From Dryococelus australis (Eukaryota; Arthropoda; Insecta; Phasmatodea; Phasmatidae), in assembly GCA_029891345.1 (NCBI GenBank), contig CM057005.1, positions 59,599,760 to 59,663,759 on the forward strand: a stretch of DNA of 64,000 bases, given 5' to 3'. The notes under the pieces were generated by a model, which did no database searches, was not told the origin of the DNA, and saw only the letters and a list, made by a program, of their open reading frames with translations. Of this stretch, positions 24,038-34,367 are shown piece after piece (position 1 is the first letter of the stretch; every line of letters starts with the position of its first letter). The translations under genes were made by a program, and so were the position numbers.

Positions 24038-24320
24038 ATAGGTAGGACCACCTGTTTTTCGCGAAAACAATAACGCGAAGGCGTGAGCTCGCTTATTATT
24101 TGGTTATTGGCCACGTGTCTTTGTCGAGAGATAGTTCCTTACCTGACTGGGCCAATCAGAACTAAGTAACTCCAACACTGAGTGTCTGTGATTCGCTGGC
24201 TGGCACATACAGCACTTGACAGTTAAACTCAGCCATTTACATAAGTGGATCTCAGCTCTAGTGTTTTGGAGTACATGTTGTCCTAACATCTTTTCGCGAA
24301 AAACAGGTGCCCCTAGCTAT
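24038..24320. mobile_element. Family F MITE with 30-bp TIRs
   Basis: 283 bp. Left end ATAGGTAGGACCACCTG then TTTTTCGCGAAAA; right end TTTTCGCGAAAAACAGGTG then CCCCTAGCTAT. About 26 of 30 terminal positions pair. The TTTTTCGCGAAAAA core is itself palindromic, so each end can also fold. No TSD is clear and only one copy is in the window. Confidence 0.65.
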
Positions 24321-25737
24321 GGGCCTATGAGATCTCATACCTGCTACCAGGTAAAGCATAATAATGTATTAACGGTGGTATGGCTAGGTTAGTTCACTTC
24401 TTCACCTGAAGACAGACTGCAAACTTACGAAAATGAATAAAGATATAATAATGCAGGATAATCAGCATTGCATTTTGGTCAGGAAGTAATTACTTGAAGG
24501 AAGAATGACTTTTAGACAAAAGTTTTTTTTCTGGCAAGGCAAAAAAATTGTCGTTTCTTGCCGTTCGATATTCTAAACGAACATCAGAAAAATCTACATC
24601 GAAAACCCCATGATTAAAATTCAGCTGGCCGCAGCTTTATTGTAAGTACATATGTGACCTCTAAAAAGCTTTATCTTATAGATAAACCAAAATATTTTTG
24701 AAAAACACAAAATAATTTTTTTATTTACTATAGAATTTTTTGTCAGAGAAAACAGAATAAAAACCGTGAAATACATACGCCAACTTGCGGCAGTGGTTAT
24801 AAACATATCTGTACAGTGCCCGTGGCAGAGGTTGCTTACAGGTGTTAGCTCTGGACTACGCGTGGATGTGTTGGTTTTAGTCGTAAGTATAAGCTAGTTT
24901 TAATTGTAAGCTACCTTAATTTCTGCTGGATTATATTTCCTGGATGCCTAGCAAAATAATAGAGAAAACCAATATTAGTATCATCGGAATAATAGTGACG
25001 TAAAAAAAGCAATTAAAATTTTCCTAGCGAATACGAAACCCCCCCACTCCCTTTTCACGCCATGCCTTCTCAGTATGTGATTATATTCCGCACGTGAGCT
25101 GCGATTCGGATATTACATTCATCCCGACCCCCTCCAACAAATTACGCACGGTGGAAAATAAAGAGAGTAGATTCGATATCAGTAGGTGTAAATCAAAAGG
25201 CGAGTCCTACCCTTTTGCCTGAAATGGACATTGCCACCGAGTAATGAATTTTGCCTCCCCCCCCCCCCCCGGGACAACGTGTGTGTGTGTGCGTGCGTGG
25301 GCGCCACTGCAAGGTTTCTCACGTCTATACAACCCTCCCCCCTTCTCCCTCTTTGCCCTTAGGGTTCGTAGTCAGCTACTCACTCCCACGAATGTGCTTG
25401 CACAGCCGAGTGGCGAGCGAAAGCCACAACCACACGACCGGCTTAAACACGCGGGAATCTGGCCCGCCCAGTCACCTCTCGAGGTTCGTTGCCCCCCCCC
25501 CCCCTCCCGTCTTGCTTTTCTATCGACCATTCAACCAATCGATCAGCTCCTGGGAGAGCTGCCGCCTGGGCCAGCCCGCCCACATCGAAATTCACGCCAG
25601 CCCCTTCCAGGTCCTTTCTATATTCTGCCCAATCCTGTACTCGTCCCTTGGAGTAATAATAGGCACAAGCGAGTATTAACAGGAATCGAACCTTTTGCAT
25701 TCGAACACTCGTGAGAATCGAGAACTTTCGTTTGCAG
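24321..25737. other. Unassigned sequence with poly-C and GT tracts
   Basis: Cytosine runs at 25257-25270 and 25492-25504 and a short (GT)n at 25279-25290. The two long overlapping proline-rich frames at 25244-25714, and the minus-strand frame across them, are products of this skewed composition. Confidence 0.5.
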
Positions 25738-25748
25738 CTTGAATTCGA

Positions 25749-26027
25749 GTTTTGAGTTGAGAGATTTGCGGCGGCTCTTAACAACGAGGTCTTGAGAAAC
25801 GAAGAGGGTGAAATGTTGCGAGAATGGAATGCGAAGGGTGGGAGAAACAGGAGGTCCCGAGAAAACCCGCCGACCAGCGGCAGCGTCCGGCAACGATTCC
25901 CCACTTGCGAGAACACAGGAGTGACCAAGGAGGTTATAATATCCTTGGGAGTGACCCGGCCGGGGAGTGAAACCAGTTCGCCTTGGTGAGAAGTGACCAG
26001 TCTAAACGCTCAGTCACCGCGGCGCCT
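25749..26027 (-). mobile_element. tRNA-SINE with 11-bp TSD and internal duplication
   Basis: A main-family SINE flanked by CTTGAATTCGA at 25738-25748 and 26028-26038. It is longer than its relatives because GGGAGTGACC-type text occurs twice, around a near-palindromic AAGGAGGTTATAATATCCTT. The tRNA-like head lies at right (reverse strand) with a mutated A box. Confidence 0.8.
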
Positions 26028-26164
26028 CTTGAATTCGAAAACTGACAAGTTCCGTGGTGGCATTCTTCTGTTCGAATACGGTTTTTTTTCTTCTGAATGA
26101 TCTGTTTACATCCATGTTATTATATCAAGATAAGTAGATGCAGCCAATGTTCGGTAAATAGACT

Positions 26165-26590
26165 TCCGCGTTTTTTAAGAAATAGTTGTTTGCGCGAATA
26201 CGCGTATCTCGGTAAATACTATAAATGTTCTGGAAATACGACTTATTATCAGAAAAGAAAAAAAAAAAAACAAATATTTATTTTCCTTTATTTTTACTTT
26301 TGTCATCAGTGTTAAGTGTATTCTTGGAGATAAAAAGTTCGGGAAAATGGTCAAGTATCGCATTTTTAAAGCTTGCCTATAAAGTTTCCTTAAGCGGCAA
26401 GAGTACAAAGATACGGGCGTAGTTTAATCTGTGGTTTTTCATTGCGCGTATGCGGGCATAGATAATTGTTTTTTTCTGTTCTGACAAAAAGTCGCATTTG
26501 CAGAACATTTATTTACCGAGATACGCGCATTCGCGCAAAAAAAAAAAACTATTTCACAAAAGATGCTGGGGTCCATCCCACTTTTAAAGA
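26165..26590 (-). mobile_element. Family E MITE, copy 2, with long inverted arms
   Basis: Reverse-orientation relative of 13194-13687. Two arms of about 90-95 bp (26165-26262 and 26478-26575) are inverted copies of each other, sharing TTTGCGCGAATACGCGTATC and its complement. The right margin reads TCCATCCCACTTTTAA, as in copy 1 with one change. The left TTAA boundary was not located. Confidence 0.55.
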
Positions 26591-26642
26591 AGGTTAGTAA
26601 TATTTGTGAACTAAGCCATATTTTATCACGAGTCCCGGTATT

Positions 26643-26882
26643 TATAGGCTATTCACGGTAAAGTGAGCACTTTTGAAAGCCCTCTCATTTGGAATAATAG
26701 TCATTAAATATATTTTATTTTAGACTTGGACATTAACTTCCGAGTGCTGTGGAAAATGCACACTCTATTTATTACTGCATTGCCATATTTATTTTAAAAT
26801 ATGGTTAAATAATTAAATATGGCAGAAAGGAAAAAGTTACTAGGGCTTCAAAAGTGCTCACTTTACCGGGAACAGCCTATAA
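26643..26882 (+). mobile_element. MITE family B copy
   Basis: Ends TATAGGCTATTCACGGTAAA and AGTGCTCACTTTACCGGGAA, then CAGCCTATA. The interior CCTCTCATTTGGAATAATAG is shared with 46998-47197. TATA flanks both ends. Confidence 0.85.
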
Positions 26883-26999
26883 CAGCTACACCTCATATTA
26901 CGCTAGTTTTTTACGTAAATGATCTTAAAACAAAAATGTGGCATTCCAAGCAGTCGCAAACTATTCAGACATTTCGCTACGGGCGGAATTTGAAGACAG

Positions 27000-27222
27000 A
27001 AAGTGGCCGAGCGGTTAGCTCGCCGAACTCCCACCGTGGACATCCGGGTTCGAGTCCCAGCGGGGCAGCCCTGGACGCTCACATGCGTGAAACATGCCTG
27101 GCGTTGCCAGTAGCAGGTGGGTTTTCTCACAGCCCGTGTTCCGCCGTTTCTCCACGATTGGTTTCCAATCGGCGTCGCTCTCGGAGACAACGGGGCACTA
27201 AGAGCCCATATTCGTACTTCCA
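27000..27222 (+). mobile_element. Third tRNA-derived SINE type
   Basis: The head AGTGGCCGAGCGGTTAGCTC (a very good A box) is followed 30 bp later by GGGTTCGAGTCCCAGC (B box) and GGGGCAGCC. The body then differs from the main SINE: AACATGCCTGGCGTTGCCAG, GGGTTTTCTCACAGCCCGTG, GGGGCACTAAGAGCCC. A genuine tRNA gene is unlikely, because no acceptor stem is complementary at tRNA spacing. Only this copy was seen. Confidence 0.6.
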
Positions 27223-27948
27223 TATTGGCGGATCCAGAGACACATGAACTCTTTCAGGCACAGATGAAAGTATAATTTTACATGTTGCAACCAATAAAGT
27301 TTCCGATCGGAACTATACAATTATCAGCATAACTGCACTCTAGCATACGTCGGGACTAATAGAAATTTGTTTGATATTACTGGTACCATCTATGAAACTG
27401 CGGGATAAGTCTCTATGACAAAGAACAAATGATAAAAGCTACCTTCCTTACTGTGCATAGTTTTCTGCAGTGTAGAGTGTGAATAATTAAATCAAGTTTG
27501 TATGCAACGTCCCTTATATATTTATATATCCCACCATAACTGAAAGAGATAAGGAAGGCTGCTAACTTGAGGGTTGGGGCACTTCATGGCGAAACTTAAT
27601 ACTTACCAGTAAGCATTAAGTTTTAATGGTACGTATAAAAGCCACTACTTTGTGTGAAGGTTATCGAAATATTTTTTAATTTTCTTGTTGCTATACTGAG
27701 TGTATATTATAATACTGTGTTATTAAAATTTTACTTGGATTCAGAAATAATCTCATTTTATTCAGTGTGAGATAAAGCTCTATAAGAGGGCCAGCTTCAA
27801 GCCCACTTATCCCATCCCCTTTTGATGTACCCTTGTACTTCAGTCTCTTGATGGGAGCTACCACCGCTCTATGTCCTCCCCCAACCCCTCTACTCTTCTT
27901 CACCCGACACACATGCATTTTTTTGGGACAGTTAATTTCCACACCGGG
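27223..27948. other. Unassigned sequence
   Basis: No repeat partner seen. A minus-strand 134-codon frame (27691-28095) overlaps the next SINE and is not conserved-looking. Confidence 0.4.
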
Positions 27949-28190
27949 ACTGCGGTAGTTAAATGGCCATGCTAGTCGCCTCCCACCAAGGCGAACCGGG
28001 TTCGATTCCGGATTTTTGCATGTGGTAATAGTGTCGTGTGATGCCGTTTGTCTGCGGGTTTCCTCAGGAATCTCTCGTTTCCCATGCTCTTGCATTCCGG
28101 TGCTGCTCCATACTCACCTCGCTTCACCATCACTGGCTCTCAAGATCACGCTGTTACGAGCAGCCCAAATCTATTCACTTACGCTTACTC
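27949..28190 (+). mobile_element. tRNA-SINE (main family), diverged copy
   Basis: The head GGGACTGCGGTAGTTAAATG is a degraded A-box region; CGAACCGGGTTCGATTCCGG is the B box. The body includes GATGCCGTTTGTCTGCGGGT and ends CAGCCCAAATCTATTCACTT. No clear TSD. Confidence 0.75.
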
Positions 28191-28808
28191 ATTCTCATAT
28201 CTTGCTGCCAACATTACTGTATAAATGCCAATCTCGGTTCATTTTAAATCTCATTTATCTACTGCAACTAACATGCTCCAACGGTCAAATTTAAGTATGT
28301 CCTGTTATCCCGGAACCAACTGTGACTTCAATTACCACAGGAAGAGAGAGCGAGAGAAAAAAGGGGGGGGGTGGGGGTCGCCATGCTCCAGATGGATTAG
28401 AATTTCCAATCGAACCCATCAGGCGGAAACTAATTGTTGCCGTGATTGGGTAGAAAATTAAACACGCCACCATTTGGTCCAACGGTCAAGTCGACTGTAT
28501 AATGAACAGAAAGTCTCCGTCATGTTCAATTCTAGGTCCGGGGATTTTCCAAATGTGGAAATATTCTCTCCCGCATTTATTACTGCCAGTTTAGTTGCTT
28601 ACGGGCGTCATTTCTGAGCGTCTCGAGGCAACACTGAACTTAAAAATTTTAATCCATACATTTCGCCAATAACATGGGATAAAATTTACATGAACTGTAC
28701 GCACGGAGAAATACCACCAAACAGGTGTCATTATGAATATAATCATGTCTACGAATTGGTATGTCTTCGGTAGTACTTCACCGATATAAGTTATACACTT
28801 TTTTACAT
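28191..28808. other. Unassigned sequence with a weak tRNA-like patch
   Basis: At 28478-28540, TTGGTCCAACGGTCAAGTC and GTTCAATTCTAGG sit at tRNA-like spacing, but the stems do not pair well. A G run at 28365-28377 generates spurious frames. Confidence 0.3.
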
Positions 28809-29602
28809 TAAGGTTGAAGTAAAGGAACTGCCTATGGAGTACTGCACCCAACTAAACAATGTGAAGAACTCAAAAAAGAATGTACACACACCATAAAAAT
28901 TGTCAGAAACCTTGCGTTTTATGCTCTATATGAAAGAAGAATGTATATATTTTGCAAACTTATAAATTATTTTTCTAAAATATACTTTGTAAATATAAAG
29001 AATTACTCGATCGGCAGAGTCCGCATTTTTAACCAAATTTAAGCGCATTTCCGTTTTGGATGCTTCGGAAAGCAGAATTTACAAGAAAATCTTCGTCATG
29101 AAATATAGTCATTATATTGAGAATGATTGCCTGTAAGAAAATGATTAATAATGTCAGAAATAATTTTTATAATTGATTTTATGTGCTTCCATCTGTCACA
29201 AACATTTATGGCTAAAACTGATGTAAATAAAGTTGATTATAAAATTGATATGACCCATTATTACTATGATTTTTTTTAAACATGATCACAGTAAATATTA
29301 TTACGAGCTTTTTTGAAGAAGATTTTCTTGTGAATTCTGCTTCCCGAAGCATCTAAGACGGAAATGCGGTTAAATTTGGTTAAAAATGCGGACTCTATCG
29401 ATAGATTAAATTTTTACATTTAAAAAGTATATTTTAATAAAATATTTTATAATATAGCAAAAAATATATATTCTTCTTTCACAGACATCATAAATCACAT
29501 TTTTCTGACAATTTTATGGTGTCTGTGCTAATTTTTTATGAGTTCTTCACATTGTACAGTCGTGTGCAGTGCTCCACAGGCAGTTGCTTTACTTCAACCT
29601 TA
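28809..29602. mobile_element. Fold-back element with ~286-bp inverted arms
   Basis: Left arm 28809-29094 and right arm 29317-29602 are imperfect inverted copies over nearly their whole length, around a 222-bp unrelated spacer. Outer ends: TAAGGTTGAAGTAAAGGAAC against CTTTACTTCAACCTTA. Inner ends: CAAGAAAATCTTC against GAAGATTTTCTTG. Well-conserved stretches include GAGTCCGCATTTTTAACCAA. A single strand could form a hairpin of more than 250 bp. No coding frame is present. Confidence 0.75.
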
Positions 29603-29611
29603 AATCTCGTT

Positions 29612-29634
29612 ACATTTGAGTGGCACTCAAATGT
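29612..29634. repeat. Perfect 11-bp-arm palindrome
   Basis: ACATTTGAGTG, one central G, then CACTCAAATGT. It lies just outside the right arm of the fold-back element and has no partner at the left side, so it may be a remnant of a longer terminus. Confidence 0.6.
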
Positions 29635-29645
29635 TAAGAATATTT

Positions 29646-29782
29646 AGAGTCGATGGTTGTGAAGTGAATTGGAGGATAGACAGCTATGAAATGCAATGGC
29701 GGAGGAAATGAGAGAACCTCGAGAAAACCCACCAGCCAACGGCAACGTCTGTCACATTTCCTCACTTAAAAAAATCCTTAGC
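29646..29782 (-). mobile_element. tRNA-SINE fragment
   Basis: Degraded middle of the main SINE: GGCGGAGGAAATGAGAGAAC, CTCGAGAAAACCCACCAGCC and AACGGCAACGTCTGTCAC. The tRNA head and most of the tail are missing. Confidence 0.55.
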
Positions 29783-29787
29783 CGACC

Positions 29788-29965
29788 CCCCTGTGGCGCC
29801 GGTTGGTGCGCCGCCAGTGTGAGGTTGCGGGACGTCCTGGGTTCGAATCTCGGGTAAGGCATGAGCGTTAGTTTAAGTTAGGTCACAAGTTAGTTTATAA
29901 GCCATCCCATGATAAGCCTTAAGGCGTAACACCGGGGACGTTAATAAATACTCTCGAATCCAATA
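29788..29965 (+). mobile_element. Fourth tRNA-like SINE type
   Basis: GTGGCGCCGGTTGGTGCGCC followed by CTGGGTTCGAATCTCGG gives A-box and perfect B-box-like text at tRNA spacing. A body with ACAAGTTAGTTTATAAGCC and AAATACTCTCGAATCCAATA follows. It differs from all the other SINE bodies here. No TSD identified. Confidence 0.45.
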
Positions 29966-30589
29966 CAATCTAACAAAAAATCCGTGTTTGACCAAGGGAG
30001 TTATAATAAAACTCGATCTGCTGAGGAGGTATGTAAAAATTCCGACTTCTCCATCGTCGCGTGCCAAATTTTGGAAAAAAATGGGTGGCGAGCGTCGATT
30101 CCGAAAGCAAAACGTGTTAATTAGACCACGCACTTTAAATATTTCTTTGTACTTTTACAAGAAAAAATCCTTGAACACCCAGTTGCCAAGAAAACCCTTT
30201 GTAACACTACAAAAAGTTTTCTTGTAAAATCTGCAGAACATATATTTGTGATATTACAAATGATAGCCTTGTATTACAACTTACATTATGAAACGTGTAC
30301 ATATTTTTTTCTAGAAAACAAATGTGATAAATCAATAATAGAGAATAACTATTAAAAAAATCAAAATATAATTTACGAAAAAGAAATTTATACTTCTCCA
30401 ACACGAAGACTGCAACCCATAACCCTTGTATTATTAGCCCACAACCCTCAACCTAAAAACCTACTTGACTTCCGAGGTCAATGATTATTTTTATACTAAA
30501 TATAGCTGCAAATACCTACAAAATAATATGACGTTATTTTATTAAGAAAAATACATTTGTTTCATTTCAAGAGTCCTGTTCTTGCGTTG

Positions 30590-30632
30590 ATCGATTTGGA
30601 CGGCTCTTAACAAGAGAGTCTTGAGAGCCGAT
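30590..30632 (-). mobile_element. SINE 3'-end scrap inside family D
   Basis: GATTTGGACGGCTCTTAACA and GAGTCTTGAGAGCCGAT match only the 3' end of the main SINE. It interrupts the homology between the two D copies. Confidence 0.6.
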
Positions 30633-30659
30633 TTAAAAGTTCTGTGTAGCTACAAAAGA

Positions 30660-30729
30660 GTTAATGAGGAATACGGTTGCGCTTTATTGAAACAGTTAAT
30701 GAGTAACACGGTCACGTTTGATTGAAATA
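30660..30729. repeat. 35-bp tandem duplication
   Basis: Two adjacent units starting GTTAATGAGGAATACGGTTG and GTTAATGAGTAACACGGTCA. Copy 1 of family D has a single unit, so the duplication postdates transposition. Confidence 0.55.
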
Positions 30730-31110
30730 GTCGTTTTAATAACAGTATTTCAGTTGTTTTAAGGGTTTTACGTTATTCAAACTTCCAACACATTTCTTTT
30801 TACGCGCATAGTTTTTGCACATACAACTATATACGGTTTTACGTCGTTGAGTGTCCGCCATTTTCCTGAAACTCGTGGATACGGGTCAATATAGGACAAA
30901 CATCTCTTGAGGTCTATTACAAACACGGCCCTTGTAGTTTTACAAGAGACATATTTGCACTGTTACATGTATTTGTAAAATTACAAACAATTTATCAGTA
31001 ATAATTACAAATATTTTCTACAGTGTGGGCTCCTCTGGATGTGAAGGTCCCAGATGTACATCTATTCAGGGGGGGGGGGGGGGGCGCATCGCAGCATCAG
31101 TTCGGAGCTT

Positions 31111-31780
31111 CACTGTTAAAAATTTCCGTATATTTACGGAATGTTTTACGGAAACGCACAGTGTATATACGGAAAGGCAATCCGTAATGAAAAACGGAGT
31201 TAAGTCCGTAAATACAAAATACGGAAAGTCTTCGTATTCCCTTTGGCTTCGAAATACGGTGACGAACAGTGCCGATTCTACACGAAGCTTTCTTCGCCAC
31301 TGTAACAAGAAAACTATCGTTTCTGCGGCAGGTAAGGTTATCCACGCGACTATGACCTATTATTTCAAACATTAAAAAATAGCATCAGGCGTCTGTAACA
31401 TTTGGAAATTCTAAAAATACATTAAATTTTCATGTGAGTTACAGGTGAATGGTTAGAGTCATGGAGTAGTAAATACGTTGACTCGGGTTCTAACCTCTCT
31501 TAAATACAAAATATTTTAACTTTTTAAATTTAATCTTTTACACACGGTAGAACACCCACATAACGAAAATTAAAGACGTTTTCACTATCTCTTTTTATTT
31601 TAAACGGAAAGTACAGAAAACTAACTAGGAAATTAACGGAGAGGTTCGGTGAAGTTTACGGAAAGTCATTTTCTGAAAATCAATGTGTCCGTAATTTTAC
31701 GGACAGTTTACGGACACTTCTGGATAAATTTTTACTACTACTTTTCCGTAAAATGAAGGAAATTTTTTTTAAGAGAATTT
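31111..31780. mobile_element. hAT-like non-autonomous element rich in TTACGGA
   Basis: 670 bp. The left terminus CACTGTTAAAAATTTCCGTA is inverted at right as ..CTCTTAAAAAAAATTTCC. Eight-base flanks CGGAGCTT and TGGAGCTT match at seven positions, as expected for a hAT-type 8-bp duplication. TTCCGTA/TACGGAA motifs are repeated many times near both ends. A related terminus occurs at 40630-40775. No transposase frame. Confidence 0.6.
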
Positions 31781-31817
31781 GGAGCTTGTCAACTGAGAGG
31801 TTAACCGATTGTTCATA

Positions 31818-32202
31818 CCATAGACTAAAGATGAGGTAGACCGCTTATTCATCTTCTGCGAATGTACCCAACATTGACCTACCCCAAAGGAGCCCAACTG
31901 TCCAAGTCACATGGTCAACAGTAATGAACGTGTTAGTTTATATCTTAATTCTTAAATTACAAGCACTATTATATTAATAAATTATTTTACCAGTTTGAAT
32001 GTAATCAAAAGGAATTACAAATTGATTAGAGGAAGTATAAAAACATCTCAAAAGCACTTGTTTACTAAACAGTGTTCTAACCTCAGACCCAATCCACGCC
32101 ATTTTTGCTGGACGTGTAGGCAGGAAAGTAGTTCAATGTTGGGAGACGGAGTTTAGTTGTGCGCAGCCAGTGAGATCGGTCTACCTCATCTTTAGTCTAT
32201 GG
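31818..32202 (+). mobile_element. Family J TIR element, copy 3, with 6-bp TSD
   Basis: 385 bp with 26-bp perfect TIRs starting CCATAGACTAAAGATGAGGT. A TTCATA duplication lies at 31812-31817 and 32203-32208. This is the best-preserved copy of the family. The interior is AT-rich and non-coding. Confidence 0.85.
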
Positions 32203-32423
32203 TTCATATGCGCTGATTGAGTGCATCTGAATCCCTCGGCGGCGCGATGCTATAATATTCCTATGGAGTTTGGGCACAGCCGTTTAGTTGGCTTTCCCTA
32301 ATGGCGACCTGGGAAGTGGCTTTGCTGTAGTGTAGCAAATTTGCCTTTTTAGTAAAACTACACTTCTCAGCTAATTTGACTGAAGTGACTGTTGAATAAG
32401 CTAGGTGCTCTTAACTGATTTAA

Positions 32424-32649
32424 CCCTTTCAGGCCCGGTGGCATCAATTGATGCCATTAAATGTAGACAGTGTTTTGTTTTTTTTTTTTAATTATATTTA
32501 CTGCACCAAAGACATATTTTGCTCATTTTAGTATCATTACTCTATGGTTTTTGATACTAATGCAATCTCTGGGGCTCAGAATGAACTAAATAAAAAAAAA
32601 ATTCTGTATTTTATCAGAAAACTAGAAAATTTGATTAGGTATGAAAGGG
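32424..32649. mobile_element. piggyBac-like MITE at a TTAA site
   Basis: 226 bp. TTAA at 32420-32423 and 32650-32653, terminal CCCTTTCA inverted as TGAAAGGG. A 16-bp perfect palindrome, GGCATCAATTGATGCC (32440-32455), sits just inside the left end. TTAA duplication and short CCCT-type ends are the established signature of piggyBac transposition. Confidence 0.75.
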
Positions 32650-32653
32650 TTAA

Positions 32654-33935
32654 ACAGTGCAGTTCTATCTGATTGCGATTAGAGTGTAGTATTAGGAGAT
32701 TGAATGTTCCGTAAATACTGTTTTACGCAGATTTCGCTCAAATATGTTCGACAGTTTTTAAATGACAACTATATGACAAGATCTGCGTTCTGAGCGCCCG
32801 GGCAGACTGCGTCCTTGATAAAAGACCAATTTATTTCCATCTCTTAATGTCACCACATTCTGGTGAGCCACAAACCGTTAATCAGCCTGTCTGCCCAATC
32901 CAATGCCAAAGCTCTTTTCACAGCCACAGAACAAAAGAGTTAAATATAAACCACTCTACTCAATAATGTTTCAGGTGGCTTGTAAGATTCTAAACAACAT
33001 TCCGTCCCAAAATTTTCTATGTTGTTCGTGTGGTCTTGTCAACTCAGGATACACATCAACGAACTTTGCCAAAATTTCTCTGGCTCCAGTACAGCGTCGC
33101 TCGGGAAGTTTTATTTTAGCTTGGAATATCGCATGTTTTGACTCGCTCTCTTAGAGGTGAGCCTACCCACGTAAAGATGTAAAAGCGGACACCTAGTGTA
33201 CTTGACAATCGTTGTTTTAAGGACGATTCATATCAATTTAGGAACGCAAAGGTGTCCCATCTTAAAACCTGGCCTCCTTCATAAAGAACGGAAGTAAATT
33301 ATTCAGTTTTTAGTTTTATATCAGACAGTATATTCTTTAAATACTTGGACTTAAAAAATTCCGATTCAAATTTTTATTACAAGAAAACAAATCTATGCTC
33401 TGAAAAAAGTAAGGAGAATGCCACGTAATTGTGTGGAAACAAATTAAAACCTCCCAAATACTTAGTATTTTCTATACTTTATTTCCAGAAATTCGGAAGC
33501 TTCAGAATACATTAGTGACTGTAATAAATGAATGCCGGAATAGGACTGGCGGGAATCTAGACGTATATTTTATTTATCTTGGATCATATTTATCTTACTG
33601 CGGAGGTTAATTTGAATTACAATTTCTTTAACCTGAAGTAAAATTGTGAATAATTCAAGGTAAGTGGTCTAGTAAAATATCGTACTTAGTATTTGGCACA
33701 GTTTTGACATTCGTGTACGTACGCGATAATATTAATGGTAACATTCTTGAAAGTGTTTCAGTAGTTTCAACTCATTTGTCCTATGAAAATATTACTGTAC
33801 ATCTCTAAATAAAAATGTTTAAAGCATTTAATAATCCGATTTTTTCAAATTTTAATATGCTTTTAAATGTGTGCTGAACAGCTGTGTGAGATACCATAAA
33901 TGCATAAAAACTACCTAATATTCATAATTTCTTTG
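32654..33935. other. Unassigned sequence
   Basis: Nothing recognised except a consensus-like 5' splice-site text, AAGGTAAGTGG, near 33658, which is expected by chance at this length. Confidence 0.4.
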
Positions 33936-34367
33936 TGTAGTCTCTTCGCGGTTTCTTCAAATTTTTTAAACCAAGCCATTGAAAAATCACCCAATGGATG
34001 AGGTGTAGAGTTATTTCCCAAATACGCCATCTATCACAACCATTTTATACGTATGTTAACATAAAATTATCTTAATTTTCGTTAAATAGAATTTCACATA
34101 TATATATATATTTTTTTATAATTTATATCATTAAAAATAAATATGAATAAAAACAGTGAGAAAATCTGTGTGTTCGTAGGGCCTAGAAAGAAATAGTTCT
34201 AATATAAAATATTATTACAACTGAGTGCGCACGAATCCGGTGCGTTGTCCTTTGGTGTAATTTGCTAGACTTGGTTAAGCTTAGTTTGCACGAGGCGGAG
34301 TAATTCCCTGGAAGTAGAATTTCAGCAAGGCTTCAAGAGAGTGTGAAGTAACCGTGGATCGATTATA
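33936..34367 (+). mobile_element. Family R5 TIR element, copy 2
   Basis: 432 bp, starting TGTAGTCTCTTCGCGGTTTC and ending AAGTAACCGTGGATCGATTA. The right end, reverse-complemented, pairs with the left end over about 25 bp. It contains an expanded (TA)n near 34100. Confidence 0.65.

Larger units (their letters stand above)
30132..31025 (+). mobile_element. Family D element, copy 2, with SINE scrap
   Basis: Reverse complement of 16392-17340 along its length, both TTTGTAA-rich halves included. Ends CACTTTAAATATTTC at left and, reverse-complemented, CACTGTAGAAAATATTTG at right. It carries a short SINE fragment at about 30572-30637 and a 35-bp tandem duplication at 30660-30729 that copy 1 lacks. 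Confidence 0.6.

Noticed and set aside
25244..25928. Three overlapping frames of 142-161 codons
   Set aside because: They run across poly-C tracts and a SINE, are proline-rich or low-complexity, overlap on both strands and have no recognisable domain.
26819..27247. 142-codon frame
   Set aside because: Spans the end of MITE B and a SINE, so it is a chance frame through repeats.
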